A stretch of 64,000 nucleotides of DNA from Bugulina stolonifera (lineage: Eukaryota > Bryozoa > Gymnolaemata > Cheilostomatida > Bugulidae): positions 1,116,001-1,180,000 of the forward strand of contig OW285195.1 of NCBI GenBank assembly GCA_935421135.1, read 5' to 3'. A program made the position numbers and the translations under genes. Position 1 is the first letter of the stretch; each line of letters opens with the position of its first letter. A model generated the notes under the pieces. It did not search any database. It saw only the letters and a list, made by a program, of their open reading frames with translations, and was not told where the DNA came from. This document shows positions 33,947-46,600 of the stretch, one piece after another.

Positions 33947-34622
33947 TGTAATGGTACGCATGGTCGCCTCTAATCACCTGACACTCATTATTGTGTGCAC
34001 ATACATGTATATATCTGCTTTTACTTTACTCTATGTAACTCCTATATTATCGTATATACTTGTACAATTATTACTAAGTCTTTTAATGCCTTTTATACCC
34101 ATGTACAGAGGCCCGACCTCTCCGAATCCATTGATATTCATTTGGTACATGAATTGGACCATTATAAGCAACTTTTGTATAACCCGACCTATTTTGGGTC
34201 GGCCATCGGGCTTCCGGTGGCCATGTTGTTGCGCAACTTCCGGACGACCTTATGTCGTCTTTTCCCGACACTACGTCGGGCGGAAGTCCTTATACTATAT
34301 AAAGGGCATTGTTTCACTGTTCATTGTCTCAGTCTTCACTTGGCTTTCAATAAAGACACATCTATACTTGATACGGAGACTTTCACTTCCTTTTGTCAGG
34401 TCATTCGCTTAGCGAACCGCCTACTAGGTCGGATCACTCTCTTTCATTGTATAGTCTGAAGGTCAGACTTGGGACCAGATGGGTCGTCTCTGGTAGTATT
34501 TGGGCTACTGAGACCGCTCGATCTTTCATGTAATGCGAAGTCCTATTACCACTCATAGGCACTTCAATTCTGGGTCGGTAGTCGTCCAAGGACGACAGCA
34601 CCAAATCACAGAAACCATTACA
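33947..34622 (+). repeat. Solo LTR of the pol-less retrotransposon family
   Basis: 676 bp, TGTAATGG to CATTACA, flanked by ATAT on both sides. It matches the reverse complement of the 20391 and 25053 LTRs. It shows the promoter (TATATAAA at 34296-34303) and polyadenylation signal (AATAAA at 34349-34354) in the expected U3-R order. The interior has been lost by LTR recombination. Confidence 0.85.
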
Positions 34623-34753
34623 ATATAATAATAATAATCTATCTTGATCGTATGTAATGTATGTATGTTTTATTAATATTAACCTGTAAATTTATAATAA
34701 TGATAATTATTATTATTATTACTATTAAATCTTTATTTACACAGTACTACTAC

Positions 34754-35084
34754 CATACTTGCCAAGTGTCCAGGTTTTGTCAGGACACCCCCTGGTTTTT
34801 GTGCCTGTCCCTACTAATTTTCCAGCTGTCCTGATTTTTTATCTTTGGTGAAAATGTTGCCACACCTCATAAAACACAGGATACAACCTAAACTAAGTCA
34901 TTTACATTGACGAAAGTATCCTACAAGTCACTAAATAACACTAAAATGGATGATTTGATACTTTTCAATGATAAGTTTCCTTCAACTAATGTACACCCAA
35001 ACTATGTCCAGAGATTCTGGTGCTTGTCCAGGGATTATGAGCCAAAAAGTCCAGATTTTTTGCTCCTGCTCCTTGGCAAGTATG
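34754..35084. mobile_element. 331-bp hAT-type MITE with 8-bp target duplication
   Basis: The ends are CATACTTGCCAAG and its exact inverted copy CTTGGCAAGTATG. The 8-bp direct repeat ACTACTAC flanks both sides (34746-34753 and 35085-35092), the duplication length of hAT elements. It contains no coding sequence. The target duplication is part of the neighbouring 41-bp minisatellite unit, so the element inserted into that array. Confidence 0.85.
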
Positions 35085-35092
35085 ACTACTAC

Positions 35093-35345
35093 ATCTATCT
35101 TATATGTTATACATGTATATACAGTACTACTACATGTATCTTATATGTTATACATGTATATACAGTACTACTACATGTATCTTATATGTTATACATGTAT
35201 ATACAGTACTACTACATGTATCTTATATGTTATACATGTATATGCAGTGCTACTACATGTATCTTATATGTTATACATGTATATACAGTACTACTACATG
35301 TATCTTATATGCTATACATGTATATACACAGTACTACTACTTGTA
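35093..35345. repeat. 41-bp minisatellite, about six copies
   Basis: The unit contains ATGTTATACATGTATATACAG and TACTACTACATG. Because 41 is not a multiple of three, three overlapping frames stay open and give false proteins. Confidence 0.9.
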
Positions 35346-35365
35346 GATTACTTAAGCTACTCAAC

Positions 35366-36282
35366 ATGCAGAGTAGCAGTGAGCTGACTCGGCTCGTCAG
35401 TATTTATCAAGGTCAAGGTTGCACTAACGGCAGTTTGGAAGAAAGTAGACGAAGCAGCGCAGACAGTGAAGATAGAGTTTATAGACTGGCAAACGTACAA
35501 CTGAACTTCTCTACTAGTAGTGATACTCACCCCTCAAAAGCAGTTACTTCTGACAGAGTCTGGCAGTTAGCAAATGGTAAGTTCTTGTTCCTTTCCCTAT
35601 CTTACCTAATTGACAGCTGCAGGTGCTTCCATGGTGTTATTTTTAGTAATGCCTGACAACCTTTGAATCCCAAACAATGAGCTGACTGACAGTGATAAAG
35701 TCAGCTGACCCTATATGTGTGTACTGACTAATGGATGTACATGTGGATCAGAGCATCTCTTATCATCTCTACAAAAGCCCACTGAGAGGACAGATGTATT
35801 CTGGTATGTATTGTTACAGACATAGATTGGGCTAGCTTAGCCCTAGGACCGCTACCTATACTTCTTCAAGAGGGTGAGGGATGCGATGAATCCACCCCTT
35901 CTCACAGCACTGTGTGTGATAGTATGGACTGTGGTGATGAGACTATAGCAGACAAGGGGAAACAACTCTGGACAGTCTCCCAGTTTGACACTGTGAGAAA
36001 TGAGCTAGTAGCAGTATTATAGTTAGTTACTATCCCACCTAGTATCATGTTCAAAATATCATTATACTGTTGATACACCGCATACTTTTATATTATAAAA
36101 TTATGTATTTATACTTTCAGCTGAAAATAAAGCCTGGAGTTATTCTACCATGTACCATTAGCCATAGTAACCTTTTTATTAGTACAATCATTAGTGTTAT
36201 ATTCTGCATGTACATACTGACATACAATGTACAGTCAACTGTGGCTGGGGATGACATAAACATAACTAGTAGTACAGTGTAA
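35366..36282 (+). CDS. Candidate small three-exon host gene with a C-terminal membrane segment
   Basis: Exon 1 (35366-35576) starts at ATG and encodes a serine-rich segment (MQSSSELTRLVSIYQGQG, RRSSADSEDRVYRLAN). The donor is GTAAGT. Exon 2 (35820-35992) follows a TTGTTACAG acceptor and encodes an acidic segment. Exon 3 (36121-36282) follows ATACTTTCAG and encodes a hydrophobic stretch (LFISTIISVIFCMYILTY) before the stop. Phases are 1 and 0 and match at both junctions, giving about 181 residues. If the exon 2 donor is not used, the frame stops at 36022. Upstream exons may exist, and I recognise no family. Confidence 0.4.
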
Positions 36283-36324
36283 GTTAACTTGGCTCATCAC
36301 AGTCCTATTCAGTATGCAGTACCA

Positions 36325-36395
36325 GTGAGTGGTGGCCAGTGAGTGGTGGCCAGTGAGTGGTGACCACTGAGTGGTGACCACTGAGTGGTGGCTGT
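36325..36395. repeat. Short 15-bp tandem repeat (GTGAGTGGTGGCCA type)
   Basis: About five imperfect copies. Confidence 0.7.
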
Positions 36396-37540
36396 CTTGT
36401 ATATATTATAATATTGACCATGGAGAGTTGCAGGGTAGACAACTCTACAGTGTGTTGTGAGAACATCAATTCTACAACAGAATACAAAACTATGATATAG
36501 TGGAAATGTAGGCTACAATGATTTGCAAGAGTAATATGAAACTGTCCTCTTACATTAAACCAACATGCATGTATATACTAGCAAGGCACATACACACATG
36601 TATTATATATTGTGTACTTACATTACCACATAACATACTGTGATTATTTCTTCTTTTACAAGGGAACAGAACCCTGTTAACAAGCTAATAAAGGCTGGTC
36701 TTTAGCTGTTTGATCAGGGTTAGAACTGAAAACAAATATTTCAAGGCATTAGCCTACATAATCATTGCAGTGTTGTGCTAGCCTTGGTTCCAAGATAAGT
36801 CAATTCACAAACAATTCAGTACCTGTATGTGAAAACATAAAAGCTCTAAGCTTCCTGATAGCTGATTACCTTGGCTCCCTCCTTCGCATCTAATTCACCA
36901 TTTACTGTGGGTAGAGTTGTCAGCCCTTGTTTACTGCACACAGACAATCTCTGACATTTGCTGTGTTTACAACAGAGATTGTAGAGAAGGGTAACAGCTC
37001 CTGCAAAACAGGCCATACAATATCATACAGTCTCATTGATACAGTAGTGTCGGGCTGAGGCACAGCAGTACAACATTCAATTAGGAATTCGAAGAGATCG
37101 AACAAGCAAGAGGGGTCGAAGGCTAAACAGAGTGGGAGGGGCGAATGTACCCTTGAAGTCCTCAGAGCTCGCTCCCCCAGGTGTGGGATTGTCTCCTATA
37201 GCAAGATAGAACTATCAGGAGTCAACCTACAGCTGTGGGGAGAGGATGGACTACTGTGTCCTAGTACAAGCCGTGGGGCTGCACTTGGAAAGACACAAGG
37301 CCTGTGGAGAGTGCTTGATACCCGTGTTGCATGCAAATAGCTACAGAATAGCATATGAAGCATTATGATTGTAGTTATAGCAAGTTACATGTAATTATGT
37401 TGCAGAGGAGCTGTCCACTCTTGTACTCTAATAGAAAGGAGAACATAACTTCTAACTGGATTCCCTTACCGCATATTGGGCATATGTAATATGAACAAAC
37501 TACCTAGAAGTGCTGTCTGCATAATTATAATAGGCAGCAC
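36396..37540. other. No gene recognised
   Basis: No supported coding or structured feature. Confidence 0.4.
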
Positions 37541-37544
37541 AGTT

Positions 37545-38175
37545 AGTAGAAAGGAGACAGCACAGATAGTAGAAAAAAGACAGTACAGATGGTAGAAAGG
37601 AGACAGTACAGATAGTAGAAAGGAGACAGTACAAATAGTAGAAAGGAGACAGTGCAGATAATAGGAGACAGTACAGATAGTAGAAAGGAGACAGTACAGA
37701 TAGTAGAAAGGAGACAGTATAGATAGTAGAAAGGAGACAGTACAGATAGTAGAAAGGAGACAGTACAGATAGTAGAAAGGAGATAGTAGATAGGAGACCG
37801 TACAGATAGTATAAAGGAGACAATACAGATAGTAGAAAGGAGACAGTACAGATAGTAGAAAGGAGACAGTACAGATAGTAAATAGGAGACAGTACAGGTA
37901 GTAGATAGGAGACAGTACAGATAGTAGATAGGAGACAGTACAGATAGTAGATAGGAGACAGTACAGATAGTAGATAGGAGACAGTACAGATAGTAGAAAG
38001 TTGACAGTGCAGATAGTAGATAGGAGACAGTATAGATAGTAGATAGGAGACAGTACAGATAGTAGATAGGAGACAGTACAGATAGTAGAAAGGAGACAGT
38101 ACAGATAGTAGAAAGGAGACAGTACAGATAGTAGAAAGGAGACAGTACAGATAGTAGAAAGGAGACAGTACAGAT
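37545..38175. repeat. 23-bp minisatellite, about 27 copies
   Basis: The unit is close to GATAGTAGAAAGGAGACAGTACA, with AAAGG and TAGG variants alternating in blocks. Open frames of 254 codons on the minus strand arise only from the repeat. Confidence 0.95.
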
Positions 38176-39105
38176 AGACTGTAGACTGAGAGTGTACTAC
38201 TAAGAGAAAATAAGCAGTAGAAGGACACAAGTATAGACTGTAAATAAAGACATAATGTACACAAGAGTGAACAACTACACAGAAGTTATACCTACATTAT
38301 TATACTATGTATAAGCCAGTGGATATATTATATGGAACATGTTGCAGCTACATATCTCCTTGTAGATCTAGAAATAAAGCCTACATTCTAGACCACAGTA
38401 ACAAAACCTATGCCACACAGCTTACTACATTGTACATGTACATGTAGATCTAAGTGCTGACAGCATGGCCAAAACTTCCAAGTTTAATTATACAATGTAA
38501 TACCCTACTGTTAGCAGTAAACAGTAAGAGATTGTCTATGTTCAGTTCAGTAAAATAACTTTATTTACCAACAGCCTACATACAACTGAGGGTACATGCT
38601 ACTTGCAGTGTATATGTGATGAAAGTTAATTCCAGTTCAAATTTAAAAAGTTAACCAGTACGTTCAAGTCAGTCTGAGGCCAATAGGTATAATCATATAC
38701 AAAGTATAGCAGTTAGTCCCAGGAAAAACTAACATGGTACATGAATAAACATGACAATTGCAAAGGCATTAGTGAAATAGTAGAGTAAAAAGTGAATACC
38801 ATATACAATTCAGAATTATATCATACAGCGACATACAGTCACACGCTATCTTATTGTTATTATCACCGTAATGGAGCTCATGTGCCTAGAAGTGAACGCT
38901 GTGAATGCACTTGTATATATTCAAATTCCGAGTATATGCTATACTTGAGGTAAGTTACTTACCATTATACTGTGGCAATGTTATTATGTTTACGTACTGT
39001 ATTATTTGCAGTATAATGTTGTACAACCTGTACAATGCACTATATGATGCACGCAGTACTATATATATTATATTTATCATGTGTATTGCAACTGTCTTAT
39101 AGCAT
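38176..39105. other. No gene recognised
   Basis: AT-rich sequence without supported features. Confidence 0.4.
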
Positions 39106-39106
39106 T

Positions 39107-39285
39107 GAGTACCAGTACTTACCTAGAGTATAGAGTACATGCACTTACCTTGAGTATAGAGTACATGTACTTACCTGGAGTATAGAGTACATGTACTTAC
39201 CTAGAGTATAGAGTACATGTACTTACCTAAAGTATAGAGTGCATGTACTTACTTAGAGTATAGAGTACTTGTACTTACCTAGAGT
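39107..39285. repeat. 26-bp minisatellite, about seven copies
   Basis: The unit is close to GAGTATAGAGTACATGTACTTACCT. Each copy contains a donor-like AGGTAAG on the minus strand. Confidence 0.9.
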
Positions 39286-40569
39286 GCAACAAGCAGCCGT
39301 TACTGTTATTAATATGAAGTACTTTAGGCTGCCATCTACAGCTCCCTAAAATTAGAAAAAACAGCAGGTAGATTATTGCATAGCCATACGTGCACTTATT
39401 TTACACCATATTATTTTGGTGATTTTGGACAATCTCATTATTGCATTAAGTATTAGCATTTTGCTACCAGTTGTGTTTCTATTTCTATGTAAGGCCAAGA
39501 TACAACTTATTGTAATTAGCATCATTATTGTACCTACACGTAGATCACAATACCTAATAGGGACGACATTTTTGCCTCAGCCCCTCGGGTGCCTCATGTC
39601 ATGTCCTAGTTGTCGTGATGTGGATGTGTCCCAGACGACCCAAGGTCTGTACACAGCCACCGACGACTTGTAGGTGCAGTTGCAGAGAATGGCTATCTAG
39701 CCAAGCAATCTCTACGCTAAGGTATGTATCATTTAGTCTGTAAGATTCAACTTATCAGTACACCAGTACAACTGAAGCATTGAGAGAACTTGACAGCATG
39801 AAAGCATACAAGAGACTGCGCTTAATAACAATAATCTGGTTCCTTTTATAGGTAAAGGAGACAAAGAAACTATCTACTACTTCTAGCGGGTTCCGGTCGT
39901 TAAGATGTAACCCATTTAGCAAAAAGGCCGACCCAAGACAGAGTCGTCCTAATACAGATACAGATATGAATGAATGCCATTACTTACATTGTATAATATA
40001 ATAAGTGTACAATAAAAACAATGTTTATGAAAAACAACTATATAGTATAATAAGGCGCTCGACGGCCTTAAAGGTCATCGGCTGGCAGACGGACTGGGGG
40101 TCGTCCATTGCAGTCCTTCCCAATACCTGGTCATACCTTGAATAATTTTATGTTGTGTTTGTCTCCCCATCAGCCCAACTGGCTGCAACCTGAAGTCATT
40201 TTACTACATAAGACGAGTGATTTGACATGTTAATCCAGTTGCTGCTGGGATTGCAATAAAGTAACATCTCTTTACTTGAATATAATTGTTGTGCTTCAGA
40301 TTACTCTAGGGAACTCTAAGCCCAAGTTCCTCCACAAAACTGAAGCCAGAGCAGCCAGATTAGTTCGGTCATACCTACATGTACATTGTTTGCACAGATA
40401 AGGCAAGACAGGGCACTCAGTCCCGTTGGTCATAATAAACACAAGTGTATTGCATTGTAGCAGCATTGCTAGTCAACACTCGGATCTCACTCAGTGTGTG
40501 CAAAGAGTGGGGGCGATAGACTACTCTCGAACCTCTACGCAATAGCAAAACCCTTACAGTACAACATAA
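39286..40569. other. Unassigned region with possible old LTR remains
   Basis: No gene. GC-richer patches with GTCGGCC and GACGACC-like words (39900-40140) resemble the LTR families nearby, but no boundaries could be set. Confidence 0.35.
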
Positions 40570-41367
40570 TGTAATGGTACAGGACATTTGTATACGACTC
40601 CAGCTACCCGGATGAACCTCTTAGCACCTTAAGTGCCTAGTAGTTGCCACAGCACTACTCATCTAACACTTGTACTCTTATACCTAGCTGCTCATGTACT
40701 CATACTTAACTATATTGCATGTCTAACCATTCATTTAATGCCTACATACTCGTACGTGGATATATGTGTTTGTACTCCTTCTGTTTAACCATATACCCTT
40801 GTACACTCATGTATGATAATTACTAAGTCTTTTTGTGCCTTTTATACCCATGTACAGAGGCCTAACCTCTCAGAATCACTTGATATTCATTTTGTACATG
40901 AATTGGACAATTATAAGCAACTTTTGTATAACCCGACCCATTTTGGGTCGGCCGCTGGGCTTCTGGCCGCCATGCTGTTGCGCAATTTTTGGCCGACCCT
41001 ATGTCGTCTTTTCCCGACACTACGTCGGGCGGAAATACTTACACTATATAAAGGGCATTGTTTTTACGATTGTTGTCTCAGTCTTTGCTTGGATCTCAAT
41101 ACATCTATACTTATTATACAGAGACTTTCACTTCCTTTTGTCAGGTCATTCGTATAGCGAACTGCCTACTAGGTCGGATCACTCTCTTTCTAAGTATAGT
41201 CTCCAGGCTAGACTCGGGACCAGATGGGTCGTCTCTGGTAGTACTTTGACCACTGAGACCGCTCGATCTTTCATGTAATGAGAAGGCCTAGCACCATTCA
41301 TAGGCACTTCATTTTGGGGTCGGGAGTTGTCCAAGGACGACCTCACAAGAAACCAAAAACCATTACA
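40570..41367 (+). repeat. Diverged solo LTR related to the 20.4-kb retrotransposon
   Basis: 798 bp, TGTAATGGTACAGG to CATTACA, flanked by ATAA. The second half is clearly homologous to the 33947-34622 LTR (ACTATATAAAGGGCATTG promoter, GACCGCTCGATCTTTCATG). The first 250 bp differ. Confidence 0.7.
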
Positions 41368-41376
41368 ATAATATAC

Positions 41377-42309
41377 TGTGGTGAATCAGCATATCCTGCC
41401 ACAGCATGAACTGCAACTTGTGCCAATAATCTTGTACAAGCATTGACATTGTCTTTTTATCTTACCTTATACATGCATGGACACTACTCTATTATTATTA
41501 TAATCAACTGCTTATGCATAGTGTGCTTTGTATTGTTCTCATCAGCCAATCAGGTTATCGCATTTTCTATGTGTGCAATTATCTATTTATCCTGATTATA
41601 TCTTCTAAGTCTTTTACCTGTACACTTCTTGGGGCCGATGTCTCAGAACATGGCCATATTTATATATAATCCATACTAGTACGTATATTGTAAGCACTTT
41701 TTGTGCAAGGCCGACCCTTTTGGTGGCCGACGTCGAGCGGAACTACTCCATGTTGTTGCGTAGGTTCCGGCCCGATACCTCATCGCACCAGCCCAATACC
41801 GTATCGTACCTTTTTTCGGAAGTGTTATTAGTATAAAAGCCAGCACATTTCTTGTATCAAATCATTTGTTGATTACGCTTGAATAACGCAATATCTCTTA
41901 ACTCAACCTTGAGCCTTACTCTTGCAGGCACAGGTCTTCTTAAACCTAAGCGGCTTGAGCTCGTCCTCATACTCGTTTAAGCACTCTTTCTACACTCCTT
42001 GTGAGTTCTACATCATCGGACTTTAGTCGATCCCGGATTCTTCATGAATCTAGCGTCAGGCCAAGTCCTAGTTCTTTCTACACTCCTTTGGAGTATAAAC
42101 CTACAGACCTACGTCGACCCTGGACTATGGCTGAATTACGAGTCTCAGCCTCGGCCTAAGTCATTGTCAATAATTACAAGAGCTTAACTAACTGTTCACT
42201 CTTTATGTAATGTGTGGAAGATACCTTGGTCGTCCTCTACCAACCTCCAAGCACTTCTCGCACCTGTGCTACATCGGCACTCGTACGTAACACAGCTCAA
42301 AACATTACA
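41377..42309 (+). repeat. Second, distantly related LTR directly downstream
   Basis: 933 bp from TGTGGTGAATC to CATTACA, flanked by ATAC (41373-41376 and 42310-42313). It contains a TATAAAAG box at 41832 and GGCCGACC words like the other family. The left boundary rests mainly on the TG start and the duplication. Confidence 0.55.
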
Positions 42310-43305
42310 ATACTACTAATATTATGCTATGTAATAGTCACTTACTGGGAACACTGTTGGAGGTCTAACCTCTGAACTAGAGGTATCTGCTGTGTGTTGT
42401 ATGATTGTTAGCTTCGTCACAGTTTCTGGGGAAGACATCAGTCTTATAGTAGCCAGTGAGCACGGTGTGTAACTGCTAGTAGAACTGTTCGTTCCACAAC
42501 ACCCGTTTGTACGCTAACTCACAATCTTCCTTCCAACAATGCCAATTGTTGGAATGAAAATATGTGTTATAAATAGTTTAGCAGCATTGTTAGTAGCACT
42601 GCTGTGTGCATTACCAGCATAAGCCTAAGGAGGCGTTTCCATGGCAACGGCACTATCTTCCTTCCCTACTATACAGACACCTTCCCAGTGATGGTGGGGG
42701 TCTGACTGTGTGTACTGAATATATGGCCATATTCATGTATGCCAACTTCACAGAGTACAAATGACAGCAGTGCTTCAGCGTTCATCTTTTGACAACAAGA
42801 AAACTAGAGTAAAATATTACTTTGGTGTTTTTATCTTTCAAGCATGACATTCAGTCCAACAAGCAAATTGCTATATTAATGGATTAACTCTTGCAAGGCA
42901 TTGAATGTTTACAAAAAATAACTGAGGATGCCATAAACAATGATGACATTGCTATATACTGTTCGAGTTCGTATTTAGCCAATCTAGGAGACTTTTGCTG
43001 AGAAGACATAAGCAGTAATCCATCAACACTTTACTCAAATAGAATGTTAACATGATGTATTATGGGCAGAATTCAAGCCATTATATTTATAATTTAGTTT
43101 TGTTATTATTGTTATTATACATGCATATCTAAAATAAATATCATGTTTTACATGTCTTATGGATCATAGAATGTAATATTTCGCACATATAACAGGAAGG
43201 AAATAAGGAGATACTAATTTATAGCGAACAAGCGTCTAATGTGTATATGCGTTGGGCGGTTGTAGCTTCTCAATGTGTATACCATCACGTGTTTTCTGCA
43301 GTTTG
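42310..43305. other. No gene recognised
   Basis: No supported feature. If the 43.66-kb gene is real, part of this is its 3' flank. Confidence 0.4.
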
Positions 43306-43309
43306 TGAG

Positions 43310-43660
43310 TGAGCTGTAATCTGTAGGATATGGTGAGGTGCAATCTATAGCATATGGTGAGGTGTAATCCGTAGCATGTGGTGAGGTGTAATCCGTAGTA
43401 TGTGGTGAAGTATAGTCTGTAGCATGTGGTGAGGTGCAATCTGTAGCATATGGTGAGGTGTAATCTGTAGCATGTGGTGAGGTGTAATCTGTAGCATGTG
43501 GTGAGGTATAGTCTGTAGCATGTGGTGAGGTGTAATCTGTAGGATATGGTGAGGTGTAATCTGTAGCATGTGGTGAGGTGTAATCTGTAGCATGTGGTGA
43601 GGTATAGTCTGTAGCATGTGGTGAGGTGTAATCTGTAGCATGTGATGAGGTGTAATCTGT
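43310..43660. repeat. 24-bp minisatellite just after a host stop codon
   Basis: About 14 copies of a unit close to GTGAGGTGTAATCTGTAGCATGTG. It begins three bases beyond the stop of the minus-strand host gene, so it would lie in the 3' untranslated region. Confidence 0.9.
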
Positions 43661-43662
43661 GG

Positions 43663-46600
43663 TTAGCTAGAATGCTTGTGATCATCATGAACTTCGTCGA
43701 TAGCCTCTAATGTAGTTCGCCCAGCTGTGTCGCCTACAATTCAACAACAATATATGCAGCAAACACACAGCGCTGACAAAGAAAAGGTATAGTTTGAAAG
43801 CACTATGGGATAAGAGTCTATCCGACTGGCGCTTGATTAGTCAGCAGAGCTCGAGGCTTTTATCTGTTAAATAATGCCATCACAAATGTGGGATTACAAT
43901 TAGCCATAGAAGTGAATACCCTGCAATTGTTTGTTTCTCGACTCCATTGTGTTTGATTATGAACTTCTTCTACCGCTTCACATTGGTGAGGTAACCTAAT
44001 CTCAATTGATCGATAATAGTCAAGAACTTTAAAAAATTATCACTGTGATTAAAAAGATATTTTCATGACTTTAGCCCTTAGAATTGTACTTCAAGAATTA
44101 TGCTCAGAATTTATTGAGCAGAAAAATTTCTAACTTCACTTGTGACCAAAATCCAAGGCAATTATCCGTATTTGCACTTAACTCTTACACATGAATATAA
44201 CAAAACTGTCGACAATTGCGTCAAAATGACAGTTCTCTGATTTCTCAGCAATAGTGGTTGCTACGGTAACCATGTAAATAGTATGACTCATACCGAATAT
44301 GGAGCCTCTGCGAGACCTGGACTCAGAAGGCATTATCCTTGGGCTACTGAGTGCACCACTAGAGCTGTTGGAGACCAAGTTGTTCGGGGCAGACGTAATG
44401 TTGTAGACTTTGAGAACCTACATGTATATATAGATATATAACTTATATATAAATATATATAACGTAGTATATAGTAGTACACGTGTATATATAAATATAT
44501 ATGACGTAGTATATAGTAGTACACGTGTATATATAAATATAATGACGTAGTATATTATAGTAGTATACGTGTATATATAGATATATAACTTAGTATACAG
44601 AAGTATACATGTACATGTATTAGATATATAACTTACTATACAGTAGTATACATGTACATGTATTAGATATATAACTTACTATACAGTAGTATACATGTTA
44701 AATATATATATAACTTAATGATGAATAATAAGACGAGACGCATTTTTATTTTTTCTATCCACACCTCAACATCAGATGATGATGTATGGATACACATCGA
44801 AATATTAGGAGTCAATAAAAATATAAAAATGCGTCTCGTCTTATTATTCATTCTTAAGATACTTGCTCGCACCAACATTTTTCAAGATACATAACTTAGT
44901 ATACAGTAGCATACATGTATTATATATACAAGTATTATATATACAAGTATTATATATACAAGTATTATATATACAAGTCATGTAGATATATAACTTAGTA
45001 TACAGTAGCATACATGTATTATATAAACAAGTATTATATATACAAGTCATGTAGAGATATAACTTAGTATACAGTAGCATACGTGTATTATATATACAAG
45101 TATTATATATACAAGTCATGAAGATATATAACTTAGTATACAGTAGCATACATGTATTATATATACAAGTATTATATGTACAAGTCATGTAGATATATAA
45201 CTTAGTATACAGAAGTCCACATGTACATGTACGTGTAGATATACATGGATAAAGTACATGTAGAATACAGGTAGTATAAATGTACATGTATATATAGATA
45301 TACAACTTAGTATATAGAGATACACATATAGTACTAAGAGTAAAGGAACATTTCGAAAAAAGACAGTTTAAAACAGGACAGTTTGAAGCTGTGTAAATTA
45401 CATTAAGAAGAGCATAACTCACAGATAATTAATTTTAATCAATTAATTTAATTAATTAAATAAGAAATAATAGCAAAATTAAATTTAGTTGAAATGGTGG
45501 TTGGGGTTTGGAACTGTCTTGTGTTGTTTTGAACTGTCTTTCTCGAACAGTCACAAATTCAGTACTCAGTATACAGTGTACAATAGTCCACAATCATGTA
45601 CATTATGGCTGGCATAGATTAGTCTATAAGTAGAATACCTGAGACATCACACCACCTTCAGCGACGTCCAGCTCTGTCTCGGCAGTGAGTAGAGTACGCA
45701 TGTCATCAACACTCTGAGATCCCTTCCTATTATCCAAAAGAATCTGCTTTGGAGTCACCTCAGTAGATAGATCATCGAAGCTGGCGTGCCTAGACTTACC
45801 AGGGCTAGGGTAGTCATGGTCGGCCTAACAACACACTCAAGTAGTTTGAGACTACTCTAGCATAGAACAATATACTACAACATAGCCTATGAGCTAGCTC
45901 TAGTTCACCTCTTACCTTTTCTATGATGTGTAGCCTTCTAATAAGATCCGCATGAAGGTCAGTGTCAAGTTTGAGGTTCTTTGGTATCGAAGGTTTGGAT
46001 AGCTTCGTTCCCTTAAAATGTAAAAGTATGTATGTATTTTTAAGCAAGAAATTTGTCTTTTTGAGCAGTCAGTGACTTGTTTCAAATCCATGAAAATACC
46101 AGTCCCCGATCGGGGTTTGAGTAGTACTGTCAACACTAGAAATATTTGCTTGTTTCCAAACATCGCATAACTGTAAACAGGGTAAAAATATTAGATTGGC
46201 TGACCGATACAAGCAGCAGGGGGTACATGAGAATCACCATCAGTCAATCGTTGGCTATAAGCTTATCAGTGACTATAAGTCAATCAGTATTATATTGCAG
46301 TTTGCATTTTCCATTCCTAAAGTACTGGTTTAAAAATTTCATTATTGCAATCTGTTATTTACTTTTAAAGGGAGTTTTAATAGGTGTTTCTAAAGAAATA
46401 TTTTCAGGTTATTGCAATAACAACTCAGTAAAAAGCAAGTGTGTGTATGTAATTGCGTGGTGATGTACTTATCACACACTAGTATGCATATATTGTGTAA
46501 ACTCACGGTAAGTGGTGGGGGCTTATAGTTTGAGATTCTAGAGGCACCACCCAATGGCCTTACACTGCATGTCTCAGATGTAGAGAGAGTACCTTCCAAC

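Noticed and set aside
37466..38264. Two 254-codon minus-strand frames
   Set aside because: Pure translation of the 23-bp minisatellite in rotating frames.
43236..43688. 150-codon frame rich in HHMLQITPHH/TTCYRLHL
   Set aside because: Translation of the 24-bp minisatellite. The real coding signal is the short terminal exon at 43733-43663.
44760..44815. Hammerhead ribozyme core (GATGATGA ... CATCGAAA) in the fold-back element
   Set aside because: A stem with a GAAA follows, but the invariant CUGAUGA is not intact and extra bases separate stem II from GAAA. A catalytic fold is not supported.
44844..45422. 192-codon minus-strand frame with repeated YNTCIYNTC
   Set aside because: Translation of AT-rich minisatellite units and part of a MITE.
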